Shown: piece by piece, positions 46,220 through 56,650 of the stretch
How positions within the stretch are numbered: position 1 is the stretch's first letter
Layout: every line of letters starts with the position of its first letter
DNA from: Deltaproteobacteria bacterium
GTDB taxonomy: Bacteria > Desulfobacterota_D > UBA1144 > Nemesobacterales > UBA2774
Assembly (NCBI GenBank): GCA_029262275.1
Contig: JAJCZS010000029.1
Location: 1 to 64,000, forward strand
Length of the DNA stretch: 64,000 bases
Direction: 5' to 3'
Notes under the pieces: model-generated
Databases searched by the model: none
The model's input: only the letters and a program-made list of their open reading frames with translations
Told to the model about the DNA's origin: nothing
Position numbers and translations under genes: made by a program

Positions 46220-47949
46220 TGGAAAAATTTGAAACACATGTACATGACGTAATTGTTATTGGAGCAGGGGGAGCCGGTCTAAGAGCAGCGATTGAGGCTT
46301 CTGCACAAGGAGCATCAGTTGGACTCGTGTGTAAATCCCTTCTGGGGAAAGCCCATACCGTGATGGCTGAAGGCGGGGTAGCAGCTGCACTAGGAAACGT
46401 AGATTCCAAAGATGGCTGGAAAACTCATTTTCATGACACCATGCATGGCGGCAAATTGCTCAACAACTGGCGTATGGCGCAATTGCACGCTCAAGAAGCA
46501 CCAGAGCGCGTAAGGGAGCTCGAGCACTGGGGAGCTCTATTTGACCGCACTAAAGAAGGAAATATAAACCAAAGAGCTTTCGGTGGACATACGTGGAAAA
46601 GACTTGCCCACGTTGGCGACCGTACAGGTCTTGAGATGATTAGAACACTCCAGGATAGAGGTATTCATACTGGGGTTGATGTATATATGGAATGCACTAT
46701 TACACATTTAATAAAAGACGGTGACCGCATCTCTGGAGCATTTGGATACTGGAGAGAGAGTGGTAGATTCGTCTTGTTCCAAGCTAAGGCTATTATCTTA
46801 GCCACGGGCGGTATTGGCAAGGCTTATAAAGTTACTTCAAACTCCTGGGAGTACACAGGTGATGGCCACGCTCTTGCATATGAAGCTGGTGCTGATCTAA
46901 TAGACATGGAATTTGTACAGTTCCACCCTACAGGAATGGTTTGGCCTCCAAGTGTAAAAGGTATTCTCGTCACAGAAGCTGTACGAGGAGAGGGCGGAAT
47001 ACTCACAAATAGAGAAGGCGAGAGATTTATGGAAAAATACGACCCCGAGAGAATGGAGCTTTCCACAAGAGATGTTGTGGCAAGATCTATTTACACCGAG
47101 GTTCAAGAAGGACGCGGATCACCCCACGGTGGAGCGTTCCTAGACATATCTCACAGAGGAGCAGAGTACGTTAAGAAAAAGCTCCCAAGCATGTACCATC
47201 AGTTTAAGGAATTTGCAGAAATAGACATAACAAAAGAACCTATGGAAGTTTTCCCTACCACTCACTATGTAATGGGTGGAGTAAGGGTTGATCCTGAGAC
47301 AGAACAAACCACAGTAAACGGCTTGTTCGCTTGCGGTGAAGTAGCAGGTGGTATGCATGGTGCCAACAGACTTGGTGGAAACTCCCTATCTGACTTATTA
47401 GTGTTCGGAAAGAGAGCCGGTGCTGGAGCCGCAGAATACGCAAACAAAATTAAAGATAATCAACTTAAAGTTAACGATGGGGACATTAACAATGCTGTAA
47501 AAGAAATGTTAACCCCATTTGAGAATTCTGAAGGTGAAAACCCTTACACAGTTCATCAAGGGCTTCAGGATGCAATGGGTGATTTTGTAGGAGTATTTAG
47601 GACAAAAGATAAACTTCACGAAGGAATAGAAGAAATTAACGTTCTTAAAGAAAGAGCGTCCCAGCTCAAGATAGAAGGATCTAGGATGTTTAACCCAGGC
47701 TGGCACCTCTGTAAGGACCTTAAATCTATGCTTATAATTTCAGAAGCTATTGCAAGATGCGCACACCAGCGTGAAGAGAGTAGAGGAGCTCACAGCCGTG
47801 TTGATTTCCCCAAATACAATGATGAAGTTTGGGGCACAGTTAACTCTGTAATTTCCAAGGATAGCAGTGGTGATATGAATCTTGGAACATCTCCTCTCCC
47901 TCAAATGCCAGAGGAACTAAAGAAGATCGTAGAGGGAGGATATAAATAA
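46219..47949 (+). CDS. sdhA: Succinate dehydrogenase flavoprotein subunit
   Basis: A 576-residue subunit that oxidises succinate. The FAD site GAGGAGLRAAIEA leads to H46 in GKAHTVMAEGG, the usual covalent flavin attachment histidine. FVQFHPTGM and the arginine-containing RLGGNSLSDLLVFGKRAG are the substrate-binding blocks. The length is slightly short, as in Sdh1-type enzymes. It starts at the last base of the anchor stop and ends at the first of sdhB, so the three subunits are translationally coupled. Confidence 0.96.
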   Translation: MEKFETHVHDVIVIGAGGAGLRAAIEASAQGASVGLVCKSLLGKAHTVMAEGGVAAALGNVDSKDGWKTHFHDTMHGGKLLNNWRMAQLHAQEAPERVRELEHWGALFDRTKEGNINQRAFGGHTWKRLAHVGDRTGLEMIRTLQDRGIHTGVDVYMECTITHLIKDGDRISGAFGYWRESGRFVLFQAKAIILATGGIGKAYKVTSNSWEYTGDGHALAYEAGADLIDMEFVQFHPTGMVWPPSVKGILVTEAVRGEGGILTNREGERFMEKYDPERMELSTRDVVARSIYTEVQEGRGSPHGGAFLDISHRGAEYVKKKLPSMYHQFKEFAEIDITKEPMEVFPTTHYVMGGVRVDPETEQTTVNGLFACGEVAGGMHGANRLGGNSLSDLLVFGKRAGAGAAEYANKIKDNQLKVNDGDINNAVKEMLTPFENSEGENPYTVHQGLQDAMGDFVGVFRTKDKLHEGIEEINVLKERASQLKIEGSRMFNPGWHLCKDLKSMLIISEAIARCAHQREESRGAHSRVDFPKYNDEVWGTVNSVISKDSSGDMNLGTSPLPQMPEELKKIVEGGYK

Positions 47950-48680
47950 TGTCTGTTGCTAAACTCAGAATATACCGCGGTGATGCAGAAGGTGGTCAGG
48001 AAGTTGAATACGAAGTTCCTGTTGATGAAGGCATGGTTGTATTAGACGCTATTCACTTTGTTCAAGCTAATTACGATGGTGATCTGGCTGTAAGATGGAA
48101 CTGCAAGGCTGCTAAATGTGGTTCTTGTAGTGCAGAGATAAATGGTATGCCTAAGCTTACTTGCAAAACCAGGCTAGACTCTCTACCTCTTGATAAACCT
48201 GTCACTGTTTATCCTCTTAAAACGTTCCCAATAATGAAAGACCTAGTAACAGATGTATCTTGGAACTATGAGGTTAGAAAGAAGATTCCTCCATTTAAAT
48301 ATGCAGAAGATACCGACTGGAAAATGCAGCAGGTTGATGTGGAGAGAAGCCAGGAATTCCGTAAATGCATTGAGTGCTTCTTATGCCAGGATGTCTGCCA
48401 TGTTCTAAGAAACCATAATAAAAAGAATGAGTTCTTCGGACCTCGTATGATGATTAAGATTGCAGAGCTAGAGATGCATCCACTGGACATAGAGGATAGA
48501 AAAGAGATGCTAAGAGAGGCTGCAGGGGTAGGGTATTGCAACATAACCAAGTGTTGTACTGATGTATGCCCAGAGGAAATTCACATTACAGACAATGCAA
48601 TTATCCCTCTGAAGGAAAGAGTTGCGGACACCTATTTTGATCCCCTTCAGTGGATACTAAATAAAGTAAAAGGAAACTAA
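47949..48680 (+). CDS. sdhB: Succinate dehydrogenase iron-sulfur subunit
   Basis: A 243-residue electron-transfer subunit with three clusters. C52, C57, C60 and C72 fit the [2Fe-2S] site. C140, C143, C146, C150 plus C197, C203 and C207 fit the [4Fe-4S] and [3Fe-4S] sites in the standard order. It relays electrons from SdhA to the anchor. The N-terminal [10 protein letters not shown] and [16 protein letters not shown] wording fits the Sdh1 group. sucC follows after 38 bases. Confidence 0.95.
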   Translation: MSVAKLRIYRGDAEGGQEVEYEVPVDEGMVVLDAIHFVQANYDGDLAVRWNCKAAKCGSCSAEINGMPKLTCKTRLDSLPLDKPVTVYPLKTFPIMKDLVTDVSWNYEVRKKIPPFKYAEDTDWKMQQVDVERSQEFRKCIECFLCQDVCHVLRNHNKKNEFFGPRMMIKIAELEMHPLDIEDRKEMLREAAGVGYCNITKCCTDVCPEEIHITDNAIIPLKERVADTYFDPLQWILNKVKGN

Positions 48681-48718
48681 AAGAAAACCCTGATTTAAAG
48701 TATAAGGAGCATACAAAG

Positions 48719-49879
48719 TTGAACATTCACGAGTATCAGGCCAAAGAATTACTTTCAAAATATGGAGTTGCCACCCCAATGGGAAAGGTAGCATCACATG
48801 AAGACGAAGCAGAGCAAATTGCTAAAGATCTTGATTCTGAAAAGTTTGTAGTAAAAGCCCAAATACACGCAGGTGGAAGAGGAAAGGGCGGCGGTGTTAA
48901 GCTTGCAAATATGTTAGATGAAGTAAAACGTCTTGCATCTGAGATACTCGGAATGAACTTGGTAACACACCAAACAGGGCCAGAAGGGAAATTAGTAAGT
49001 AAAGTGCTTGTAGAAGAAGCTTCAAACATAGCAACTGAGCTCTACCTTGGAATGGTAATCGATAGAGCTACTGAGAAAATAGTTATTATGGCAAGCCAAG
49101 AAGGCGGGATGGAAATTGAAGAAGTAGCACGCACAAACCCCGAGAAGATACTCAAAGAATACGTTGATCCCACTGTTGGGCTCTTGCCTTACCAATGCAG
49201 AAGAATTGCATATTTCCTTGGACTAAAAGGTAAGACTGTAAATAAAGCAGTAAAGTTCATTATTGGACTATATACCGCATTTACAGAAAATGACTGTTCA
49301 TTGGCTGAAATTAATCCTTTAATCCTGACAAATGACGGTGATGTATATGCACTTGATGCAAAGATGAATTTTGATGATAATGCATTATTTAGACACCCAG
49401 ATATAGAAAAAATGCACGATCCCGCAGAAGAAGACCCAACCGAGCTTGAGGCTAAGAAGTGGGGAATAAGCTATGTTAAATTAGATGGAAATATAGGATG
49501 TCTCGTAAATGGTGCTGGACTTGCTATGTCTACTATGGACATTATCAAACACCACGGTGCTGAGCCAGCCAACTTCCTAGATGTTGGAGGAGGCGCTACA
49601 GCAGATCAGGTACTGCAGGCTCTTAAAATGATTCTCAGCGACCCTAACGTGAAAGCCATATTTATCAATATCTTCGGTGGCATTATGAAATGCGATACAA
49701 TAGCCGAGGGTGTAATAAGCGCGGCAAAGGAAGTGGGAATTGAAGTACCACTAATAGTTAGACTAGAGGGAACAAACGTAGAACTTGGTCGCAAACTACT
49801 CTCAGAATCCGGGCTCAACATAATTACAGGCTCTGATATGAGAGATGCCGCAGCAAAAGCCGTAGAAGCTGCAAAATAA
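48719..49879 (+). CDS. sucC: Succinyl-CoA ligase beta subunit
   Basis: A 386-residue ATP-grasp subunit of succinyl-CoA synthetase that forms ATP or GTP and succinate. It starts [12 protein letters not shown] with a TTG after AAGGAG. The [17 protein letters not shown] nucleotide region and LAEINPLI and [10 protein letters not shown] blocks are intact. The alpha subunit gene sucD, which normally follows, is absent; rpoH comes next. sucD must be elsewhere for the enzyme to work. Confidence 0.96.
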   Translation: MNIHEYQAKELLSKYGVATPMGKVASHEDEAEQIAKDLDSEKFVVKAQIHAGGRGKGGGVKLANMLDEVKRLASEILGMNLVTHQTGPEGKLVSKVLVEEASNIATELYLGMVIDRATEKIVIMASQEGGMEIEEVARTNPEKILKEYVDPTVGLLPYQCRRIAYFLGLKGKTVNKAVKFIIGLYTAFTENDCSLAEINPLILTNDGDVYALDAKMNFDDNALFRHPDIEKMHDPAEEDPTELEAKKWGISYVKLDGNIGCLVNGAGLAMSTMDIIKHHGAEPANFLDVGGGATADQVLQALKMILSDPNVKAIFINIFGGIMKCDTIAEGVISAAKEVGIEVPLIVRLEGTNVELGRKLLSESGLNIITGSDMRDAAAKAVEAAK

Positions 49880-49985
49880 CCCCTAAAATAGAATTTAGGA
49901 CCAAATATTTTCAAAATATAGCAGTATAGCTGTAACTTCTTGCAATTATTGCATTTATACTTTGAAATATTCAAGTTTTAACCCC

Positions 49986-50013
49986 TTGACATTCCTTCGA
50001 TGATGCTTATTTT
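49986..50013 (+). promoter_or_regulatory. Probable sigma70 promoter of rpoH
   Basis: A perfect TTGACA at 49986-49991 and TATTTT at 50008-50013, spaced by 16 bases, stand 24 bases before rpoH. The -10 box is weak (four of six). Confidence 0.5.
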
Positions 50014-50036
50014 GTGAGAAGGAGGCTTACAACATT

Positions 50037-50882
50037 ATGAATGCAATAGCATTAAGAGAGCCGTTAAACATATTTCTTAAGGAAATTGATAAATATCCTG
50101 TTCTAAGTAAAGAAGAGGAATATAAAATCGCGGTTAGTTACTACGAGAAGAAAGACCTCGAAGCAGCTAATACTCTAGTGGTATCAAACTTACGATTCGT
50201 TGTAAAGATAGCAAGAGAGTATTTATCTTATGGTTTTCCTCTGTCTGATCTTGTACAGGAAGGAACAATGGGTCTTATGAAGGCAGTTAAAAAATTTGAC
50301 CCCTACAAGGGATACAGACTTATCTCATATGCTGTTTGGTGGATAAGAGCAAGTATTCAGAATCATATTATGAAATTCTGGAGCCAAGTAAAAATTGGTA
50401 CAACGCAAGCACAAAGAAAACTGTTCCATAAAATTGGAAAAGCAAAAAAGGAATTGAATATAGAAAATAGTGAAATGACAGAGCAAGAAGTAAATCAAGT
50501 TGCAGAACTCTTTGGAGTAAAGGACAAGGACGTAGTAGACATGGAGTTCAGAATGGCATCAAGGGATTATTCACTGGATGCCACTTCAACAGAAGACAAC
50601 ACAGTCACCTACTTAGATGTGCTGTCAGACCCGAGAGCTAATCAACAAGAAGTTCTTGAGTCAATTGAAACAAGCGATTTAGCAAACGAAGGAATAAAGA
50701 ATGGTTTTGAAGAGTTATCTCCAAGAGAACAGAAAGTAATTGAAAGCAGATATTTGAAAAATCCACCAGAAAAACTAAGAGAACTTGGAGAGGAGTTAGG
50801 TATTTCAAAAGAAAGAGTAAGACAGATTGAAGTTCATGCTCTAAAGAAATTAAAAGGTGCGGTTGAAACTGTTATCTCCTAA
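50037..50882 (+). CDS. rpoH: Heat-shock sigma factor RpoH (sigma32)
   Basis: A 281-residue sigma factor with regions 2 and 4 but no long region 1. Region 2 holds NTLVVSNLRFVVKIAREYL and DLVQEGTMGLMKAVKKFDP. The RpoH box appears as QRKLFHKIGKAK. Region 4 ends LGISKERVRQIEVHALKKL. It directs transcription of heat-shock genes, here next to dnaK, and nearby grpE and dnaJ. GGAGG precedes the ATG. No terminator is seen before dnaK, so it may be co-transcribed. Confidence 0.95.
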   Translation: MNAIALREPLNIFLKEIDKYPVLSKEEEYKIAVSYYEKKDLEAANTLVVSNLRFVVKIAREYLSYGFPLSDLVQEGTMGLMKAVKKFDPYKGYRLISYAVWWIRASIQNHIMKFWSQVKIGTTQAQRKLFHKIGKAKKELNIENSEMTEQEVNQVAELFGVKDKDVVDMEFRMASRDYSLDATSTEDNTVTYLDVLSDPRANQQEVLESIETSDLANEGIKNGFEELSPREQKVIESRYLKNPPEKLRELGEELGISKERVRQIEVHALKKLKGAVETVIS

Positions 50883-50961
50883 GGGAATTAACTCATATAC
50901 AAAAAGACAAGCGCACAAAGAAAAACAAATAAAGAATATAAAAGTTTAGGAGGCTTATAAA

Positions 50962-52905
50962 ATGGCTAGCACTGGAAAAATAATCGGAATTGATCTTGGA
51001 ACCACAAACTCAGTGGTTGCTATAGTTGAAGGCGGTGAGCCAAAGGTCATAATCAACGAAGAAGGGGCAAGGGTTACTCCATCGGTTGTCGCATTCTCCA
51101 AAGAAGGAGAAATATTGGTTGGAGGTCCAGCTAAGAGACAAGGAGTTGTAAACCCTGAGAACACCATATTTTCTGTAAAAAGACTTATGGGTATGCGTTA
51201 TGAGGAATTTAAAGAAGAGGCATCTCATTTGCCTTATAAAGTGGTTAAATCAAAAAACGATGACGCCTGGATTGAAGTTAATGGCAAAGAATATTCACCT
51301 CCAGAGATTTCCTCACATGTACTTATGAAGCTAAAAAAAGCTGCTGAGGACTATGTTGGAGGAGAAGTGACAGAGGCTGTAATAACGGTACCTGCTTACT
51401 TCAACGATTCTCAGAGACAGGCAACAAAAGACGCGGGAAAAATAGCTGGGCTAGAGGTGAAAAGAATAATTAACGAGCCCACCGCAGCCGCACTATCATA
51501 CGGATTCGATAAAAAAACAGAAGGCATGATAGCGGTGTATGATTTAGGTGGTGGTACATTCGACATATCAATTCTTGAAGTAGGCGATAATGTGATTGAA
51601 GTAAAATCTACTAATGGTGACACACGACTTGGTGGTGACGACTTTGACAGAATGGTAATGGAATACATTATCGAAGAATTCCAGAAAGAATCTGGCATAG
51701 ACTTAAGTAAGGACAAAATGGCCTTACAGCGTTTAAGACAAGAGGCGGAGAAAGCGAAGATCGAGCTTTCCAACACGCTTGAGACTGAAATAAACCTACC
51801 GTTTATCACGGCAGATGCTTCAGGACCTAAGCATTTGGTTATGAAAATAACCCGCTCAAAGTTTGAACAACTAGTTGAAGATAGAATCAAAGGAACCCTG
51901 GAGCCTTGCAAACAGGCACTTAAAGATGCCGGGCTAAAAGCAGGAGATATTAACGAAGTTATCCTAGTAGGTGGATCTACTAGAATCCCTATGGTTCAGA
52001 AAACAGTAACAGATTTCTTTGGTAGAGAACCTCATAAGGGTATTAACCCTGATGAAGTTGTAGCCATGGGCGCTGCTATACAAGGTGCTGTTTTAGGCGG
52101 AGAGGTAAGAGATGTTCTACTACTCGATGTTACCCCGCTCTCACTTGGTATTGAGACCTTAGGCGGTGTTATGACAAAAATTATAGAAAGAAATACCACC
52201 ATACCGACAAAGAAGAGCCAGGTATTTACTACTGCTGAGGATAACCAGACATCGGTTGAAATCCATGTTCTTCAAGGTGAACGTCAGATGGCCGGTGATA
52301 GTAGAACGCTTGCTAGGTTCATACTAGATGGTATTCCACCCTCTGCAAGAGGTATTCCTCAGGTAGAAGTTACATTTGATATGGATGCAGACGGTATTCT
52401 ACATGTTTCAGCAAAAGATATGGCGACTCAGAAAGAACAAAAAGTAAGAGTTGAGGCCTCGGGCGGACTTAACAAAGAAGAAATTGACTCTATGGTTAAA
52501 GATGCTGAAGATAAATCCGATGAGGATAAAAAGCGCCATGAATTAGTTGAGAGTAGAAACAAGCTAGATGAGCTTATCTACCGAACAGAAAAGAGCTTTA
52601 AAGAATATGAGGACAAACTCTCTGATGAAGAGAAGAAGGAACTCGAAGAGGCTATAGAGAAAGGTAGAGAAGCTGTTAAGGGTGAAGACGCTCAGGCCCT
52701 TGAGCAGGCTACAGAGAACATAACTCAGGCCTCTCATAAACTAGCTGAGCTTATGTATAAACAGCAAGCAGAGAATGCTGAAGGTCAAGGAGAAGGTGCT
52801 CCTGAGCAGCCAGATGCACCAGGCGGTGAAGAAAGCCCTGATGACAGTGAACAGGACAAAAAAGACGGTGATGACGTTATAGACGCTGAATTTACCGAAA
52901 AATAA
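50962..52905 (+). CDS. dnaK: Chaperone DnaK (Hsp70)
   Basis: A 647-residue Hsp70. The ATPase starts [15 protein letters not shown], with [20 protein letters not shown] and [13 protein letters not shown] phosphate-binding motifs. The substrate-binding domain follows with the [14 protein letters not shown] linker. The lid ends with a glycine/glutamate-rich tail and EFTEK. Length is normal. TAGGAGG precedes the ATG. Long open frames on the opposite strand are shadows of its codon bias. A terminator follows. Confidence 0.98.
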   Translation: MASTGKIIGIDLGTTNSVVAIVEGGEPKVIINEEGARVTPSVVAFSKEGEILVGGPAKRQGVVNPENTIFSVKRLMGMRYEEFKEEASHLPYKVVKSKNDDAWIEVNGKEYSPPEISSHVLMKLKKAAEDYVGGEVTEAVITVPAYFNDSQRQATKDAGKIAGLEVKRIINEPTAAALSYGFDKKTEGMIAVYDLGGGTFDISILEVGDNVIEVKSTNGDTRLGGDDFDRMVMEYIIEEFQKESGIDLSKDKMALQRLRQEAEKAKIELSNTLETEINLPFITADASGPKHLVMKITRSKFEQLVEDRIKGTLEPCKQALKDAGLKAGDINEVILVGGSTRIPMVQKTVTDFFGREPHKGINPDEVVAMGAAIQGAVLGGEVRDVLLLDVTPLSLGIETLGGVMTKIIERNTTIPTKKSQVFTTAEDNQTSVEIHVLQGERQMAGDSRTLARFILDGIPPSARGIPQVEVTFDMDADGILHVSAKDMATQKEQKVRVEASGGLNKEEIDSMVKDAEDKSDEDKKRHELVESRNKLDELIYRTEKSFKEYEDKLSDEEKKELEEAIEKGREAVKGEDAQALEQATENITQASHKLAELMYKQQAENAEGQGEGAPEQPDAPGGEESPDDSEQDKKDGDDVIDAEFTEK

Positions 52906-52942
52906 AACTAAAACAAAATTCAAATTAAGAAGAAAGAATAAT

Positions 52943-52976
52943 AAGGCGGCCCAGTGTCGCCTTTATTATTTTTATT
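52943..52976 (+). terminator. Rho-independent terminator after dnaK
   Basis: An inverted repeat AAGGCGGC / GTCGCCTT (52943-52950 and 52956-52963, one G-U pair) with a short loop is followed by TATTATTTTTATT. It lies 38 bases past the dnaK stop. Confidence 0.75.
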
Positions 52977-53100
52977 GAATAAAGTTGATCAACTAACGAA
53001 AACTATTGCTGTGTTATGAAATAAATGTTAATTTATTATCAATTATTGGGGTTATTCAAATAACACAATTAGCATCACAATAAATTTGGAGGCAAGAAAA

Positions 53101-53304
53101 ATGAAAGCAGGAATTCATCCTGAATACAAAGAAGTAAACGTAAGCTGTTCTTGCGGAACTTCCTATAAAACTAAATCAACAAGATTTGAAGACTTTACTG
53201 TAGAAGTATGTGCCAATTGTCATCCTTTCTATACAGGAAAGGAAAGAGCAGCTGAAGCAAAGGGTAGAGTCGAGAGATTTAGAAGAAAATACGAATCAAA
53301 TTAG
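53101..53304 (+). CDS. rpmE: Ribosomal protein L31 (bL31), zinc form
   Basis: A 67-residue 50S protein. The ATG at 53101 follows TTGGAGG; an in-frame TTG 15 bases earlier belongs to that site. C16, C18, C37 and C40 make the zinc-binding C+ form (CSCG and CANC), typical of zinc-replete growth. No zinc-independent paralogue is seen in the window. The sequence IHPEYKEV and CHPFYTGK is standard. Confidence 0.97.
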   Translation: MKAGIHPEYKEVNVSCSCGTSYKTKSTRFEDFTVEVCANCHPFYTGKERAAEAKGRVERFRRKYESN

Positions 53305-53407
53305 CTCTAATTTTGTTTTAATAAAATTAGTAGAAGGAGTAATTGAACAAAAAATAGAGCCAATATGTAAACACTTCATACCATAAAGAATGCGGAGGTG
53401 ACCTACT

Positions 53408-55486
53408 ATGGCAGAGTATAGTAGAGATAGAATCAGAAACATCGCTCTAATTGCTCCCCACGGTGCCGGAAAGACTTCACTTGCAGAGGCTATGCTGTTT
53501 ATGCATGGAGCCACAGACAACCTAGGAAAGGTTGATGACGGCTCTTCAAACCTGGACTATGAGTCGGAAGAAAAAAACCGTGAAATGTCCATCAATTCCC
53601 ATATAGCATTCTTTGAAACCAAAAACCACTTTATAAACATTGTAGACACTCCTGGATTTTTAAACTTTCTCTACGAAACAGAAAGCGCAATAAAAACTGT
53701 CGACGGGGCTGTTATAGTTGCAGAAGCTATACAGGGAGAAGGGTCAGTCGGTATCGGGAAATATTGGGACATGGCCCGGGACTTACCGAGAATTATTTTC
53801 GTTAACAAACTCGACAGAGAAAATACCTCGCTTGAAGACACATTGAACAGCATCTCAAACGAGCTTGGAATTAAAGCACTCCCATTTACTCTTCCTATTG
53901 GTGAAGATGGCAATTTCAATGCTGTAATAGATTTCGTCAAGATGAAAGCTTATACCTACGACTCCGATGGGAACACTCAAGGGATGCCTATCCCAGAAGA
54001 CATGTTGGAAGAAGCAAAAGCTGCTAGAGAGAAGATTGTTGAGGCAGTAGCTGAGCTCGATGATGAATTACTTGTGAAATACTTAGACGGCCAAGAAATA
54101 GATGAAGATCTGATGATCAAAATGCTCCATCAAGGCATATTAGATGCAAAGATTTACCCCGTATTTGCAGGTTCTGCTACCAATTTATTAGGGATTAAAG
54201 CTCTTGTAGTCGGTATTTGCAGATATCTACCCTCACCAATTGAACGCAATTCTATTAGTGCAACAAATGGTGAAGGGGAAGAAATTCAAATTGAACCTAA
54301 AGAAGATGGCCAAGCTGCAGCCTATATTTTCAAGACCATTTCAGACCCTTATGCTGGCAAAATAAGTATATTCAGAGTCTTTTCAGGATCTATAAAAGCA
54401 GATTCAAGCATCTATAACTCTTCAAAAGAGTCTAAAGAAAAATTAGGTCACCTACACAGATTAATAGGCAAAAAGGAATACCCGGTCGATACAGCATATT
54501 GCGGTGATATAGTGGCGGTAAATAAACTAAAAGAAGCTCATACTGGTGACACCTTATGCGAGGAGTCTAATCCAGCCATTATCCCACCTGCTGAGCTACC
54601 TGCAGCAGTTCTATCATTTGCAATAGAACCAAAATCCAGAAACGATGAAGATAAATTAAACCCCTCACTTGCAAAAGTTCAGGAAGAGGATCCAACAATT
54701 CAGTACCATATGGACAATGAAACCAATGAGTTTCTTCTCTCAGGCACTGGTCAGTCCCATGTGGAAGTTGTTGTAAACAAATTAAGAGATACCTACGGGG
54801 TTAATGTAGAGCTTCACACACCTAGAGTCCCATATAAGGAAACTATCAGAGGCAAAGCAACAACTGAAGCAAAGTATGTCAAACAAACGGGCGGCAAGGG
54901 GCAATATGGAGTAGTTTCTCTCAATATTGAGCCACTGCCTAGAGGACAGAATTTTGAGTTTGTAAATAAAGTTGTGGGCGGAGCAATACCAAAGAACTTT
55001 ATTCCCTCAGTAGAAAAAGGGGTTCTTGATGCTATGAAAAGCGGCATCCTTGCTGGCTACCCTGTTGTTGACGCTAGGGTAACTCTATTTGACGGTAAAT
55101 ATCATCCTGTAGACTCTTCAGATATGGCGTTTCAGATAGCGGGCTCAATGGGCTTTAAACAAGGAATGAAAGATGCAAAACCTCAGCTACTTGAACCTGT
55201 TATGAAAATGGAGATTACAATACCTGAAGACTCCATGGGTGATGTAATAGGAGATGTGAATGCTAGACGAGGAAAAGTATCAGGCGTAGACTCTCTAGCG
55301 GGCTCACACCTCATCAATGCCCTAATTCCTATGTCTGAAGTACTTACCTATGCCCCTGAACTAAGATCAATTACAAGCGGCAGAGGATCGTTCACAATGG
55401 ATTTCTCGCATTATGATGAAGTTCCTAATCAGGAAGCTCAAAAAATCATTCAAGAAGCCTCTGCAGATAAGGAATCTGAAGAATAG
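53408..55486 (+). CDS. EF-G-like translation GTPase (EF-G paralogue)
   Basis: A 692-residue GTPase of the EF-G fold. The P-loop is APHGAGKTSL (residues 16-25), with DTPGF and NKLD. At switch I the usual RGITI is REMSI, a hallmark of the EF-G-like paralogue group rather than the main EF-G. Domains II to V follow, with FVNKVVGGAIPKNFIPSVEKG. The main fusA with rpsL/rpsG neighbours is not here. The role could be ribosome rescue or a specialised translocation step, by analogy only. GGAGG precedes the ATG. Confidence 0.9.
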   Translation: MAEYSRDRIRNIALIAPHGAGKTSLAEAMLFMHGATDNLGKVDDGSSNLDYESEEKNREMSINSHIAFFETKNHFINIVDTPGFLNFLYETESAIKTVDGAVIVAEAIQGEGSVGIGKYWDMARDLPRIIFVNKLDRENTSLEDTLNSISNELGIKALPFTLPIGEDGNFNAVIDFVKMKAYTYDSDGNTQGMPIPEDMLEEAKAAREKIVEAVAELDDELLVKYLDGQEIDEDLMIKMLHQGILDAKIYPVFAGSATNLLGIKALVVGICRYLPSPIERNSISATNGEGEEIQIEPKEDGQAAAYIFKTISDPYAGKISIFRVFSGSIKADSSIYNSSKESKEKLGHLHRLIGKKEYPVDTAYCGDIVAVNKLKEAHTGDTLCEESNPAIIPPAELPAAVLSFAIEPKSRNDEDKLNPSLAKVQEEDPTIQYHMDNETNEFLLSGTGQSHVEVVVNKLRDTYGVNVELHTPRVPYKETIRGKATTEAKYVKQTGGKGQYGVVSLNIEPLPRGQNFEFVNKVVGGAIPKNFIPSVEKGVLDAMKSGILAGYPVVDARVTLFDGKYHPVDSSDMAFQIAGSMGFKQGMKDAKPQLLEPVMKMEITIPEDSMGDVIGDVNARRGKVSGVDSLAGSHLINALIPMSEVLTYAPELRSITSGRGSFTMDFSHYDEVPNQEAQKIIQEASADKESEE

Positions 55487-55577
55487 AGGTTAAAACATAC
55501 CTCATCTAACACTTTAGATATTCAACTTTAACTATTCACCATAAACACCCCACATTACTGTGGATTAAGGATATACT

Positions 55578-56504
55578 TTGCGAACTGCTTCAATTGATAT
55601 CGGCACAAATACTATCAGGCTCTTAATTTGCGAACAATCAAATAATGGCACTTTAGAGAAGCTATACATAGACCGAGTTATTACGCGACTTGGAGAGGGA
55701 TTCTCACAAGATAAAAGGCTAATAACAACAAAAGCTAAAGACAGGACCATCTCAGCGCTTAAAAACTTCTCTCAAACTATAAAAGATCATAATGTGAACA
55801 AAATACGGGCTGTAGCAACAAGTGTTGTTAGAGAGTCTGAGAATGGATCAGATTTTGTAAGTGAAGCAGATAAGGAAACGGGTATTAGAGTTGAAGTGAT
55901 TTCTGGTGACGAAGAAGCAGAGCTTACAGTCTTCGGAGTATTAAATTCCATATCAGTCAATACCGAAGAATGCATTATTTTTGATATAGGAGGAGGAAGT
56001 ACTGAATACGTACATATTCAAAATTCCGAGATTCTCAACCTTAAAAGCATCAACTTAGGAGTAGTGCATCTGACAGAAGAGTTTTTAACAAGCAAAATCG
56101 AAAGCCCAAAGGAAATAGCGAAACTATCTGAGAATATTGAGGAAATTTTAGATCAAGAGCTAGTTAACTTTAAAATTGGTCAAAATAATAAGATAACCCT
56201 AGTTGGAACGGCAGGAACTCCCACAACACTAGCAGCTATAGAACTAGGCCTTAAAGAATATAGACCAGAGATAGTAAACAATCATATTCTCAAGAAAACA
56301 TGGGTATCTTCAACGATTGAGAACCTATTAAAAATTCCTATAAAAGACAGAGCAAACATTCTCGGGCTTGAAAAAGGAAGAGAAGATATAATAATAGCAG
56401 GATCGCTAATCTTGCTTAAAACACTAAACAAGTTCTCCGCAAAAGAGCTAACTGTAAGCGATGGAGGAGTTTTGGAAGGAATTGCCTACAGCATTAACCA
56501 ATAA
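55578..56504 (+). CDS. Ppx/GppA phosphatase
   Basis: A 308-residue member of the exopolyphosphatase / pppGpp phosphohydrolase family. The actin-like ATPase motifs are SIDIGTNTIRLLICE, FDIGGGSTEYV and GTAGTPTTLAAIE. It lacks the C-terminal HD-type domain of the longer Ppx. It may control polyphosphate or ppGpp levels, the latter linked with stress. The gene starts with TTG after AAGG. It sits between the EF-G paralogue and grpE. Confidence 0.92.
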   Translation: MRTASIDIGTNTIRLLICEQSNNGTLEKLYIDRVITRLGEGFSQDKRLITTKAKDRTISALKNFSQTIKDHNVNKIRAVATSVVRESENGSDFVSEADKETGIRVEVISGDEEAELTVFGVLNSISVNTEECIIFDIGGGSTEYVHIQNSEILNLKSINLGVVHLTEEFLTSKIESPKEIAKLSENIEEILDQELVNFKIGQNNKITLVGTAGTPTTLAAIELGLKEYRPEIVNNHILKKTWVSSTIENLLKIPIKDRANILGLEKGREDIIIAGSLILLKTLNKFSAKELTVSDGGVLEGIAYSINQ

Positions 56505-56542
56505 GGCAAGAATGGCTTAGCCAACTTAATTACTTATCCTCG

Positions 56543-56570
56543 TTGACAATCTGCACTTAATTATTATATT
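56543..56570 (+). promoter_or_regulatory. Sigma70 promoter of grpE
   Basis: A perfect TTGACA at 56543-56548 and TATATT at 56565-56570, spaced by 16 bases, lie 80 bases before grpE. No CIRCE element is seen. Confidence 0.65.
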
Positions 56571-56650
56571 TTGAGGGGAATAAATCCATATAAAGGATCT
56601 ATATTTTGAGCAATTTGAGTATTAATCATTACTATTAGTAGGAGATAACC

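Noticed and set aside
49606-49974. A 122-codon frame opposite sucC
   Set aside because: It lies mostly inside sucC in antisense and has no domain or Shine-Dalgarno.
50883-50961. A CIRCE or sigma32-type element before dnaK
   Set aside because: No TTAGCACTC inverted repeat and no CCCCAT-type box was found here or before grpE.
51411-51911. A 166-codon frame opposite dnaK
   Set aside because: It is an antisense shadow of a highly conserved gene, caused by its codon bias, with no domain of its own.
53307-53330. An AT-rich hairpin after rpmE as a terminator
   Set aside because: The 8-base stem has only one G-C pair and no T-run follows.
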